Shown here in pieces: positions 13,733 through 19,853 of a DNA stretch of 19,853 nucleotides. Source of the stretch: JBEKZQ01 sp049509675 (GTDB lineage: Bacteria > Planctomycetota > Planctomycetia > Pirellulales > Thermoguttaceae); NCBI GenBank assembly GCA_049509675.1, contig JBEKZQ010000118.1, positions 1 to 19,853 on the forward strand, given 5' to 3'. Each line of letters opens with the position of its first letter. Position 1 is the stretch's first letter. The translations under genes and the position numbers were made by a program. The notes beneath the pieces were generated by a model. The model made no database searches and was not told the origin of the DNA. It saw only the letters and a list, made by a program, of their open reading frames with translations.

Positions 13733-14869
13733 ATGATCTTTGTCGAAGAAATCAACGACCTGGCGCAATTGGCGCCGTGCCGCTTGCTCTGGAAAAGGCT
13801 GCTCGGCGAGACGCCGGGCGGCAGTTTCTTCCACTCCCTCGATTGGCTGGAAGTCTACTGGCGGCACTACGGCATGGATCAGCGGCTCCGCGTCTTGCTG
13901 GTTTCCTCCGACCGGCAGCCGCTTGGCATCCTGCCTTTGACCGTACAGCGGGAAACGACCCGCGTGGGCCGGCTGCGCGTGCTCACGTATCCTTTGCACG
14001 ACTGGGGCACGTTCTATGGTCCCATCGGCCCGAACCCCACGGCTACGCTCCTGGCCGGACTGCGGCACGTGGCCCAAACGCCCCGCGACTGGGACCTCTT
14101 GGAACTACGGTGGGTGGACCTGCTGGGTCACGACCGCGGGCGGAGCGAAACGGCCATGAAGCTGGCCGGATTGCCCGCCAGCGGCCAGTTCTGGGAACAA
14201 TCGCCGTTGGTCGAGTTGCCCCACGGCTGGGAAGAATACTGGCGCAGCCGGGACAAGAAATTCCGGCACAATGTGGAACGCTGCGGCCGACGACTGGCCG
14301 AACAGGGAGAAGTTTCACTGTTGCGTTACCGGCCCGGTGGCACGCTCCATGGCGACGACGACCCGCGTTGGGACTTGTACGATGCCTGCACCACGTTGGC
14401 CCAACGCAGTTGGCAGGGCTCGTCGACCGATGGCACCACGCTCTCGCACGACGGGATCCGCAACTTCCTGCGGGATGCCCATTTGGCGGCCGTCCGCGCA
14501 GGGGCCCTCGATCTCAGCCTCCTCATGCTGACGGGCCGCCCAATCGCTTTCGTCTACGGCTACCGGCAGGGCGACCGGGTCTATGAACTGCGGAAAGGCT
14601 TTGATCCGGCCTTCGCAGCGCTGCGGCCGGGGCTGGTGTTGCAACAATTGCGATTGCAAGACGGCTGCCAGCGCGGCGACCGGTGCTACGATATGGGCGT
14701 GGGCTCCCTGGACGTCAAGCGACACTGGCAAACGTCCCTGGCCGCCAACTTCCGCTTGACCCATTTTCCGGCCTTGATCGCCCGGGCCCAAGTCCTGCGG
14801 CTGAAACGCTGGTGGAAGAAGAAGTCACTCCCGATGAACGACCGTCTGCACGAGGCGATATGCCAGTAA
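13733..14869 (+). CDS. GNAT-family acyltransferase, BioF2/CelD-like
   Basis: The protein is about 378 residues from the ATG at 13733 (MIFVEEINDLAQLAP). It has a FemAB/BioF2-like layout of two tandem GNAT-type halves. The first half carries FFHSLDWLEVYWRHYG and a strand preceding LGILPLTVQ. The second carries the family-typical SRDKKFRHNVERCGRRLAEQ (about 172-191), then LSLLMLTGRPIAFVYGYRQG and YELRKGFDPAFAALRPGLVL. The likely role is acyl transfer in envelope or exopolysaccharide metabolism, as suggested for CelD-like proteins; the substrate is unknown. No good ribosome site fits this start, and a TTG at 13643 would add 30 residues. The 3' end overlaps a convergent gene by 45 bases. Confidence 0.82.
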   Translation: MIFVEEINDLAQLAPCRLLWKRLLGETPGGSFFHSLDWLEVYWRHYGMDQRLRVLLVSSDRQPLGILPLTVQRETTRVGRLRVLTYPLHDWGTFYGPIGPNPTATLLAGLRHVAQTPRDWDLLELRWVDLLGHDRGRSETAMKLAGLPASGQFWEQSPLVELPHGWEEYWRSRDKKFRHNVERCGRRLAEQGEVSLLRYRPGGTLHGDDDPRWDLYDACTTLAQRSWQGSSTDGTTLSHDGIRNFLRDAHLAAVRAGALDLSLLMLTGRPIAFVYGYRQGDRVYELRKGFDPAFAALRPGLVLQQLRLQDGCQRGDRCYDMGVGSLDVKRHWQTSLAANFRLTHFPALIARAQVLRLKRWWKKKSLPMNDRLHEAICQ

Positions 14870-15127
14870 CAACCCGAAGGCGCCCAGCGTGGCCGCCAAG
14901 AAACCGAGCGGACTGATCGGATTCAGCGGGCGGTTGCCCAACCACCAAGAGAGAACTCCCAGACCGACCGCACTGCCGGTCATCCCCAGCGTGAGCGTGG
15001 CCAAGGGACTGCCTGGTTCGCGGACCGGCAACACCAGCCGTGCCAGCAGCCCCGCCAGGCTGCCGAACCCTACCCACAACAGCACGACGTTCACCCAGTG
15101 CTGGGCGGTTTGGGAGAGTTCGGGCAT
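14825..15127 (-). CDS. Small membrane protein, GlsB/YeaQ/YmgE-like
   Basis: A 100-residue hydrophobic protein with three predicted membrane helices at about 12-33, 42-62 and 72-92. The stretch VGFGSLAGLLARLVLP followed by a Gly-rich second helix (LGMTGSAVGLGVLSWWLG) resembles the GlsB/YeaQ/YmgE transglycosylase-associated family, whose members are small stress-related membrane proteins of unclear mechanism. It ends HRE and overlaps the 3' end of the acyltransferase gene tail to tail by 45 bases, so the two transcripts could interfere. The ribosome site is weak. Confidence 0.75.
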   Translation of the reverse strand: MPELSQTAQHWVNVVLLWVGFGSLAGLLARLVLPVREPGSPLATLTLGMTGSAVGLGVLSWWLGNRPLNPISPLGFLAATLGAFGLLLAYRLVQTVVHRE

Positions 15128-15187
15128 GGTCGATATACCGCCAACGGTGAACAGTCGGTTTCTCCCCGGCGCAGCGAATCCGCGCGC

Positions 15188-15218
15188 TGCTGGCGTCCAA
15201 AGGGCTTGGACGCCAGCA
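15188..15218. repeat. Perfect 13-bp-stem hairpin
   Basis: TGCTGGCGTCCAA (15188-15200) and TTGGACGCCAGCA (15206-15218) form a perfect stem around the loop AGGGC. It lies between the GlsB-like gene and the small lipoprotein, both on the minus strand. It has no T-run and is probably an interspersed repeat, though it could protect transcript ends. Confidence 0.85.
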
Positions 15219-15280
15219 ACGCACTCACACCCCCCTGATCGATGGATGGGGACTATCCCAATTCTCGTCTGCCATACGCA

Positions 15281-15323
15281 GCATGGCCGCGAAAATGGGA
15301 CCGGGTTCCCTCTGGGTGCCTTC
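15281..15323. repeat. Dispersed repeat, copy A
   Basis: This stretch ends with CCCTCTGGGTGCCTTC and, allowing a few changes, matches 16987-17030. Shared parts include ATGGCCG, GAAAA, TGG-ACC and GGGT-CCC. It lies in the gap downstream of the lipoprotein gene. The upstream 40 bases also show faint similarity to those before copy B. Confidence 0.6.
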
Positions 15324-15353
15324 GGAAGTGTAACACCTATTCCTTCGCCGGCC

Positions 15354-15587
15354 TTACCGCTGCTGTACGGACTGTTCCGAATTGTATGCCTTCAGGGCGG
15401 CCGCTTCACGGGAAAGCTTGAATTGCGAGCCCGGCGGGAAGTATTGAACATCATCGTACATATAGAAAGGGCTGGGCAGCGTCTGGCCTCCGATATCCGA
15501 GTGGCAACCCGCCGTGCCGAGTGCTAGCAATGCCCCTACGCCGAGGAGCAAAGGTCGCAGACCGCGGCGAAGAATCGAGACCTTCAT
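15354..15587 (-). CDS. Small planctomycete-type lipoprotein of unknown function
   Basis: The protein is 77 residues from the ATG at 15587, chosen because GGAGGT lies five bases upstream (15593-15598 on the complement). The N-terminus has a basic start (MKVSILRRGLRP), a hydrophobic core (LLLGVGALLALG) and a lipobox-like TAGC, so it is probably lipid-modified at Cys28. The mature part is short, with SPFYMYDDVQYFPPGSQFKL and SREAAALKAYNSEQ. I recall similar small proteins in planctomycetes, none with a known function. An upstream in-frame ATG at 15629 would add 14 basic residues and spoil the signal peptide. It is divergent from ald. Confidence 0.78.
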   Translation of the reverse strand: MKVSILRRGLRPLLLGVGALLALGTAGCHSDIGGQTLPSPFYMYDDVQYFPPGSQFKLSREAAALKAYNSEQSVQQR

Positions 15588-15743
15588 GGGCCACCTCCAT
15601 CGCTTGTGCATAGCACCTATCTTACGCACACTCTACCAGCCATAAAATCATCATGCTCGATACAATCGGCACCAAGGTTATCGTCCACCCCAACCGGCAA
15701 ACTTTAACATCGGAACATTATTGAAAACTGCGATGTCCCCCAC

Positions 15744-15773
15744 TTGTGGTTTAGCCGGTGTGTAGCCTATAAC
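15744..15773 (+). promoter_or_regulatory. Weak promoter candidate for ald
   Basis: TTGTGG (15744-15749) and TATAAC (15768-15773) are separated by 18 bases and would place initiation near 15780, about 24 bases before the ald ATG. Matches are 4/6 and 5/6. The position is right, but this is a pattern match only. Confidence 0.33.
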
Positions 15774-15803
15774 GACGGTTGATCGATGCTCAGGAGCCGA
15801 GCG

Positions 15804-16913
15804 ATGATTGTTGGGGTGCCCAAGGAAATCAAGCGGGACGAGTATCGGGTAGGGCTGCTACCGGTCGGCGCGGAAGAGCTGACCCGCGCCGTCCACCAGG
15901 TTCTCGTCGAGACCGGGGCCGGCCTGGGGTCCGGCCTGAGCGACGACGAGTATGTGCGGCACGGTGCCCGATTGGCCCCCACCGCCGAGGAGGTGTACGC
16001 CGAAGCGGAAATGATCATCAAGGTCAAGGAACCACAACCGCACGAGCGGCAATTGCTGCGGCCCGGCCAGATTGTCTTTGCCTATTTTCACTTCGCCGCC
16101 GATCCGCAGTTGATCGAAGCGGTGCTCCAGTCGGGTTGTGTGGCCGTGGCCTACGAAACGCTCCGCGACGACCGCGGCCGGCTGCCGCTGTTGACGCCCA
16201 TGAGCGAGGTCGCCGGCCGCATGAGCATCCAGGAGGGGGCCAAGTACCTGGAGCGGCCGCAGATGGGCCGCGGCATCTTGCTGGGTGGAGTGCCCGGCGT
16301 CGAGCCGGCCCACATCACGATCCTCGGCGGCGGCACGGTCGGGGCCAACGCCGCCAAGATCGCCGCCGGCTTCCGCGCCAACATCGGACTGCTGGACGTC
16401 GACATGGATCGGCTGCGCTACCTGGACGACATCATGCCGGCCAACGTGACCGTGCTCTTCAGCGACCGCCACACGGTGCGCGAGCAGATCCGCCGCGCCG
16501 ACCTGGTGATCGGTTCCGTGCTCGTGCCGGGGGCCCGCGCCCCCGTGCTCATCGAACCCGGGGACCTGCGGTTGATGAAACCGGGCAGCGTCATCATCGA
16601 CGTGGCAATCGACCAGGGCGGGTGCATCGCCACCAGCCATCCCACGACCCACAGCAACCCCACGTTCATCGTCGACGACGTGGTCCATTACTGTGTGACC
16701 AACATGCCAGGAGCGGTAGGCCGAACGAGCACTTTTGCTTTATGCAACGTCACCTTGCCCTGGGGGCTGCAGATCGCCAACCGCGGTCTGTTGGCTGCCG
16801 CCGAGAGCCTGCCGCCCGTCAGCCGGGCCATCAACGTGTACCGCGGCGAGGTGACCAACCGGGCGGTGGCCGAGACCTTCAAGATGCCGTACAACCCGAG
16901 ATTTCAGAGATAG
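15804..16913 (+). CDS. ald: Alanine dehydrogenase
   Basis: This catalyses NAD-dependent interconversion of L-alanine with pyruvate and ammonia. From the ATG at 15804, supported by AGGAG seven bases upstream (15792-15796), it has 369 residues and starts MIVGVPKEIKRDEYRVGLLP. Counted from this start, Lys75 in KVKEP, His96 in YFHFAAD and Asp270 in DVAIDQGG fall at the numbers known for mycobacterial Ald. The NAD loop is GGGTVG (about 175-180), and PMSEVAGRMS and GGVPGVEPA are family signatures. An upstream ATG at 15786 would add six residues and overlap the ribosome site. The C-terminus ends abruptly (MPYNPRFQR), perhaps altered by the repeat that follows. Divergent from the lipoprotein gene. 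Confidence 0.95.
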   Translation: MIVGVPKEIKRDEYRVGLLPVGAEELTRAVHQVLVETGAGLGSGLSDDEYVRHGARLAPTAEEVYAEAEMIIKVKEPQPHERQLLRPGQIVFAYFHFAADPQLIEAVLQSGCVAVAYETLRDDRGRLPLLTPMSEVAGRMSIQEGAKYLERPQMGRGILLGGVPGVEPAHITILGGGTVGANAAKIAAGFRANIGLLDVDMDRLRYLDDIMPANVTVLFSDRHTVREQIRRADLVIGSVLVPGARAPVLIEPGDLRLMKPGSVIIDVAIDQGGCIATSHPTTHSNPTFIVDDVVHYCVTNMPGAVGRTSTFALCNVTLPWGLQIANRGLLAAAESLPPVSRAINVYRGEVTNRAVAETFKMPYNPRFQR

Positions 16914-16986
16914 TTTTGCAACCGTTAAGAGGCAAGCCGGGGGACTGGTCCATTTTTCGGCGAGAAGATGTTGTCTTGCGAACCGA

Positions 16987-17030
16987 CGATGGCCGAAAAC
17001 ATGGACCCGGGTACCCTCTGGGTGCCTTCC
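16987..17030. repeat. Dispersed repeat, copy B
   Basis: This matches 15281-15323 in the same orientation, ending GGGTACCCTCTGGGTGCCTT. Together with GGTCCATTTTTCGGC upstream (about 16947-16961), GCCGAAAACATGGACC can form an imperfect hairpin. It occupies the ald-purE gap and ends 20 bases before the purE start. Confidence 0.6.
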
Positions 17031-17049
17031 TTGCCGAAAGAGGATTACG

Positions 17050-17568
17050 ATGAGCGACAGTAGCCAACCCTTGGTGGGCATCGTCATGGGCAGCGAGAGC
17101 GATTGGCCCAGGATTGCCGCGGCGGCCCAGGCCCTGAAGGAGTTCGACGTTCCCTTTGAAGTGCAGGTCATGAGCGCCCATCGCACGCCGGAATTGGTGC
17201 GCGAATACGCGCTGGGGGCCGCGGACCGGGGCCTGAAAGTGATTCTGGCCGCGGCCGGCGGCGCAGCGCACCTGGCGGGAGTCATCGCCGCGCATACGGT
17301 CCTGCCGGTGATCGGCATCCCCGTGCCCACCGAGCTCCAGGGCGGCCTGGACTCCTTGCTCTCGACGGTGCAGATGCCCGGCGACGTGCCGGTGGCGGTC
17401 GTGGCCGTGGGCGGCGGCGGGCCGCGCAATGCCGGCCTGCTGGCCGTTCAGATCCTGGCCCTGGCCTCGCCGCCGCTGCAATCGCGATACGCCGCCTTCA
17501 AACGTCAACTTGTGGAAAAGGTACGCGCCAAGAATGCCGCACTCCAAGCAACCCTCCAGCGCGGCTGA
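17050..17568 (+). CDS. purE: N5-carboxyaminoimidazole ribonucleotide mutase
   Basis: This catalyses the PurE step of de novo purine synthesis, probably the class I mutase that works with PurK, though purK is not in this window. The protein has 172 residues (usual 160-175). Motifs are MGSESDWP (13-20), SAHRTPE (42-48, with the catalytic His44), AAAGGAAHLAGVIAAHT, and PTELQGGLDSLLSTVQMPGD, followed by VAVGGGGPRNAGLLA. The ATG at 17050 has AGAGGA nearby. Its last 35 bases overlap the start of mtnA, suggesting coupled translation. It follows ald after 136 bases holding a dispersed repeat. Confidence 0.95.
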   Translation: MSDSSQPLVGIVMGSESDWPRIAAAAQALKEFDVPFEVQVMSAHRTPELVREYALGAADRGLKVILAAAGGAAHLAGVIAAHTVLPVIGIPVPTELQGGLDSLLSTVQMPGDVPVAVVAVGGGGPRNAGLLAVQILALASPPLQSRYAAFKRQLVEKVRAKNAALQATLQRG

Positions 17569-18640
17569 CAACGCCGGCCCGGCGCGAAAGAATATAGAAA
17601 CCCTCCGCTGGCTGGGCGACGTGGACGGCTGCCTGCAACTCGTGGACCAGACCTTGTTGCCCGCCCAATTCGTCCAGATCGAGTGCCGCACGGTGGAGGC
17701 GGTGTGGGAGGCGATCAAGGTGTTGCGCGTGCGCGGCGCGCCGGCCATCGGCATCGCTGCGGCCTACGGCGTCTGCCTGGGAGTGCAGACAGCGGCCCAC
17801 GCCGATGAAGAAGCTTTTTGGCAGCGGCTCGCCACGGTGATCGACTATCTGGCCACAAGTCGACCGACGGCGGTGAACCTGTTCTGGGCGCTGGAGCGCA
17901 TGCGCAAGGCGGCGGCCGCTCGCCGCGGCGCGCCGATCGCCGCAATCGTTGCCGACCTGCTGGCCGAAGCCCGCGCCATCCACGAGGAGGACCGCCGCAC
18001 GTGCCGGGCGATTGGCCGGCACGGGGCCGCGCTGCTGAGCGACGGCCAGGGCGTGTTGACGCATTGCAACGCGGGCGGGCTGGCGACGGCCGACTACGGC
18101 ACGGCCCTGGCCGTATTCTTCGCGGCCACCGAGGCGGGCAAGCGGCTGCACGTCTACGCCGATGAAACCCGGCCCTTGCTGCAAGGCGCACGCCTGACGG
18201 CCTGGGAGCTGCACGAGCGCGGCATCGAGGTGACCTTGATCTGCGACTCGATGGCGGCCCAGGTGATGCGCGAGGGCCGCGTGCAGGCGGTGGTGACGGG
18301 CGCCGATCGGATTGCCGCCAACGGCGACGCCGCCAACAAGATCGGCACCTACGGCGTGGCCGTGCTGGCGGCCGCGCACCACATCCCCTTTTACGTGGCC
18401 GCTCCCAGCAGCACCTTCGATCTCGCCCTGGCCGACGGCCGGCAGATTCCCATCGAGCAGCGCGATCCGCGCGAGATCACGCACGGCTTCGGCCGGCAGA
18501 CGGCGCCGGAGGGGATCCAGGTCTACAACCCGGCCTTCGACGTCACGCCGGCCGAGTTGATCCGGGCCATCATTTGCGAGCGGGGCGTGATCGAGCCGGT
18601 GACGCGCGCGCGAATTGCCGAGGTGCTGAGCGGAGTGTAA
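17534..18640 (+). CDS. mtnA: Methylthioribose-1-phosphate isomerase
   Basis: MtnA converts methylthioribose-1-phosphate to methylthioribulose-1-phosphate in methionine salvage. Its fold is shared with eIF2B alpha/beta/delta and ribose-1,5-bisphosphate isomerase. From the ATG at 17534 the protein has 368 residues. It has LRVRGAPAIGIAAAYG (64-79), the catalytic Cys178 in THCNAGGLATADYGTAL, ADETRPLLQGARLTAWEL, and the catalytic Asp258 in TGADRIAANGDAANKIGTY. The combination of ETLRW at the start and PAFDVTP near the end favours MtnA over the other family members. The start lies inside purE (35-base overlap), giving about 17 residues before the conserved IETLRW; a later non-ATG start cannot be excluded. 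No other methionine-salvage gene is in the window. Confidence 0.93.
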   Translation: MPHSKQPSSAADNAGPARKNIETLRWLGDVDGCLQLVDQTLLPAQFVQIECRTVEAVWEAIKVLRVRGAPAIGIAAAYGVCLGVQTAAHADEEAFWQRLATVIDYLATSRPTAVNLFWALERMRKAAAARRGAPIAAIVADLLAEARAIHEEDRRTCRAIGRHGAALLSDGQGVLTHCNAGGLATADYGTALAVFFAATEAGKRLHVYADETRPLLQGARLTAWELHERGIEVTLICDSMAAQVMREGRVQAVVTGADRIAANGDAANKIGTYGVAVLAAAHHIPFYVAAPSSTFDLALADGRQIPIEQRDPREITHGFGRQTAPEGIQVYNPAFDVTPAELIRAIICERGVIEPVTRARIAEVLSGV

Positions 18641-18675
18641 AGTGACGGAATCCGCGAAGGCGGGATAGGATAGTT

Positions 18676-18790
18676 CACCGCAGAGGACGCCGACGATCGC
18701 CGAGGCTGTTGCACGTTCCTCATCGCGTTCGATTCAGGCAACGGACTTCTATGCTTTCATTCTCTGCGCTACTCCGCGTCCTCTGCGGTG
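18676..18790. repeat. Inverted repeat (CACCGCAGAGGACGC type)
   Basis: CACCGCAGAGGACGC (18676-18690) and GCGTCCTCTGCGGTG (18776-18790) are perfect 15-bp inverted repeats, about 85 bp apart, with imperfect pairing outward (AGGAT / ATCCT). Similar CTCTGCG-type strings are common interspersed repeats in planctomycetes and other environmental bacteria. It lies between the convergent ends of mtnA and the last gene, and its hairpin could act at both 3' ends. Confidence 0.85.
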
Positions 18791-18808
18791 AGTCATCCTT
18801 TTCCGCCT

Positions 18809-19852
18809 TCACGCCCGCCGCTCGGCCAGCAGGCGCTCGGTCTCTTCCAGCTTGACCCGATATTCGAACATGAACTGGCTGTAGTCGGGGGCCAGCAGAT
18901 GTTCGGCCAGGAGCAGGCCGATCGGATTGGTCACGCTGCGAACCTTCTTGCGGACGGCGCCGAGGTCGGCCGGTGCAAGGGCCACGGCGCCGCGCGTGGC
19001 GCGGACGCCCTGATCGACCTCTTCGGCCGGGAAGCCGGGCGTCAAATGCGCCGGCCAGAAGGCGATCTGCTGATCCACTTTGCGCTGGCGAAGGAACTTC
19101 CGCACCTGCCGGGCCCGGCCCACAACGTCCAGAACGCGCGGTTTCTCGGCATAGCCGATGCGGCGGATCGATTCGGCGACTCGACTACTCATCAATCGCA
19201 CCGTGGCCATCTTGTCGAACGGCTTGGGGTGGCCCTGCAACAGCTCCAGGAGTTGCTCTCTGCGCGTGTCGGCCGGCCGGCTGAAGGCCTGCCTCGCGGC
19301 CGCCGGCTCGGCGTGCTTGGCCAGGCCGTTCCGCTCGACAAGGTGCAAGTCCAGGAACTGGTCCACGAACGATTCGAGGTCGTCGGATTCCGGAGTCAAG
19401 TCGAGCCGCGGCAGGGAAATGCAACAGAAGTCGGCGCGGAGGCAGTCGGCCAGCCCGTCCGGCGCAGCCAGGTGACGCTTGACGGCCGAGTCCAACAGTT
19501 CCAGAACGGCGGGCGGCGCGTCGCCGCGGCCGGCAAGCCGCTGGATGCCCCGCAGGGCGGCGCTGCGGGTCCACAGACCGATCAGATAGTGCAGCACCTG
19601 GCCGCCGCCGTTGCAGATCATCTCGCCCACGCGGATCGCCCGCACAACCTCCCCGGCGGCGGCGAGCGGATCACGGTCGGCCAACAACAGCCGATAGCGA
19701 ATCAACAGCAGGCGTGCCAGCTCGCCCAGCTTGAACACGAACTCCGAATCGGAGTTGATCTGCGCGCAGGAGGATAGTTCGCTGAACTGCAGGCGTCCGC
19801 GCTCGATCCCTTCGTACAAGGACTGCAAAGCGCGGCGATTGGTTTCCAACAA
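18809..19852 (-). CDS. Unrecognised protein, N-terminus cut by window edge (partial)
   Basis: At least 347 residues are open to the right edge; the TTG at 19852 is only the last codon available, so the true start is probably outside. No membrane segment, P-loop or metal-binding motif is visible. The sequence is rich in Leu, Arg and Ala and mainly helical in character: NRRALQSLYEGIERGRLQFS, then ELARLLLIRYRLLLADRD and IRVGEMICNGGGQVLHYLIG. The last 30 residues (FMFEYRVKLEETERLLAERR) look like a coiled coil. The first visible segment resembles planctomycete proteins with a lipoprotein or membrane start followed by helical repeats, but this is a vague resemblance. It converges with mtnA. Confidence 0.7.
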   Translation of the reverse strand: MLETNRRALQSLYEGIERGRLQFSELSSCAQINSDSEFVFKLGELARLLLIRYRLLLADRDPLAAAGEVVRAIRVGEMICNGGGQVLHYLIGLWTRSAALRGIQRLAGRGDAPPAVLELLDSAVKRHLAAPDGLADCLRADFCCISLPRLDLTPESDDLESFVDQFLDLHLVERNGLAKHAEPAAARQAFSRPADTRREQLLELLQGHPKPFDKMATVRLMSSRVAESIRRIGYAEKPRVLDVVGRARQVRKFLRQRKVDQQIAFWPAHLTPGFPAEEVDQGVRATRGAVALAPADLGAVRKKVRSVTNPIGLLLAEHLLAPDYSQFMFEYRVKLEETERLLAERRA

Positions 19853-19853
19853 C

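Overview
The window looks like a chromosomal segment of a GC-rich planctomycete, probably of the Pirellulales type. This rests on recall of family style and of interspersed repeats, not on a database search. Supporting signs are a FabD with GLSLGEY instead of GHSLG, a small lipoprotein and a secreted protein of kinds I associate with planctomycetes, and very dense interspersed palindromic repeats between genes. No rRNA, tRNA, CRISPR array, transposase, phage gene or plasmid function was seen.

Layout. (1) 1-137 is the tail of a gene, possibly a GDSL/SGNH hydrolase. (2) 490-4541 on + is a type II fatty-acid synthesis block: rpmF, fabD, fabG, acpP, fabF. It follows the classical bacterial order, but plsX and fabH are absent from their usual place. 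(3) 4742-5912 on + is a secreted protein whose reading frame breaks internally. (4) 6223-7539 on + is a ketosynthase-fold protein with Glu at the position of the catalytic Cys and Asn at the second catalytic His. (5) 13393-7613 on - is a tightly packed operon: MoxR ATPase, DUF58 protein, membrane transglutaminase, and a YchF-like GTPase. The last two junctions are ATGA overlaps. (6) 13733-15127 holds a GNAT/BioF2-type acyltransferase (+) overlapping tail to tail with a small GlsB/YeaQ-like membrane protein (-). (7) 15587-15354 on - is a small lipoprotein. (8) 15804-18640 on + carries alanine dehydrogenase, purE and mtnA, the last two overlapping. (9) 19852-18809 on - is an unrecognised protein cut by the window edge.

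How the genes work together. FabD loads malonyl onto AcpP, FabF condenses and FabG reduces, so the first block covers most of the elongation cycle apart from dehydratase and enoyl reductase. The degenerate ketosynthase downstream could be a non-condensing partner, similar in concept to a chain-length factor, or a decarboxylase; this is inference. MoxR, DUF58 and transglutaminase genes recur together in many bacteria and are thought to act on envelope proteins. The coupled YchF-like GTPase is the unusual member here. ald, purE and mtnA are housekeeping genes of alanine, purine and methionine-salvage metabolism.

The most distinctive non-coding feature is the repeat content. Three inverted repeats are built from different 7-bp tandem units. 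Two inverted copies of a 65-bp two-hairpin element bracket acpP-fabF, and a 58-bp element with the same architecture but different sequence lies upstream of moxR. Two copies of a GC-rich palindromic repeat are present, one inserted in frame inside the transglutaminase gene. Several further hairpins lie in other gaps.
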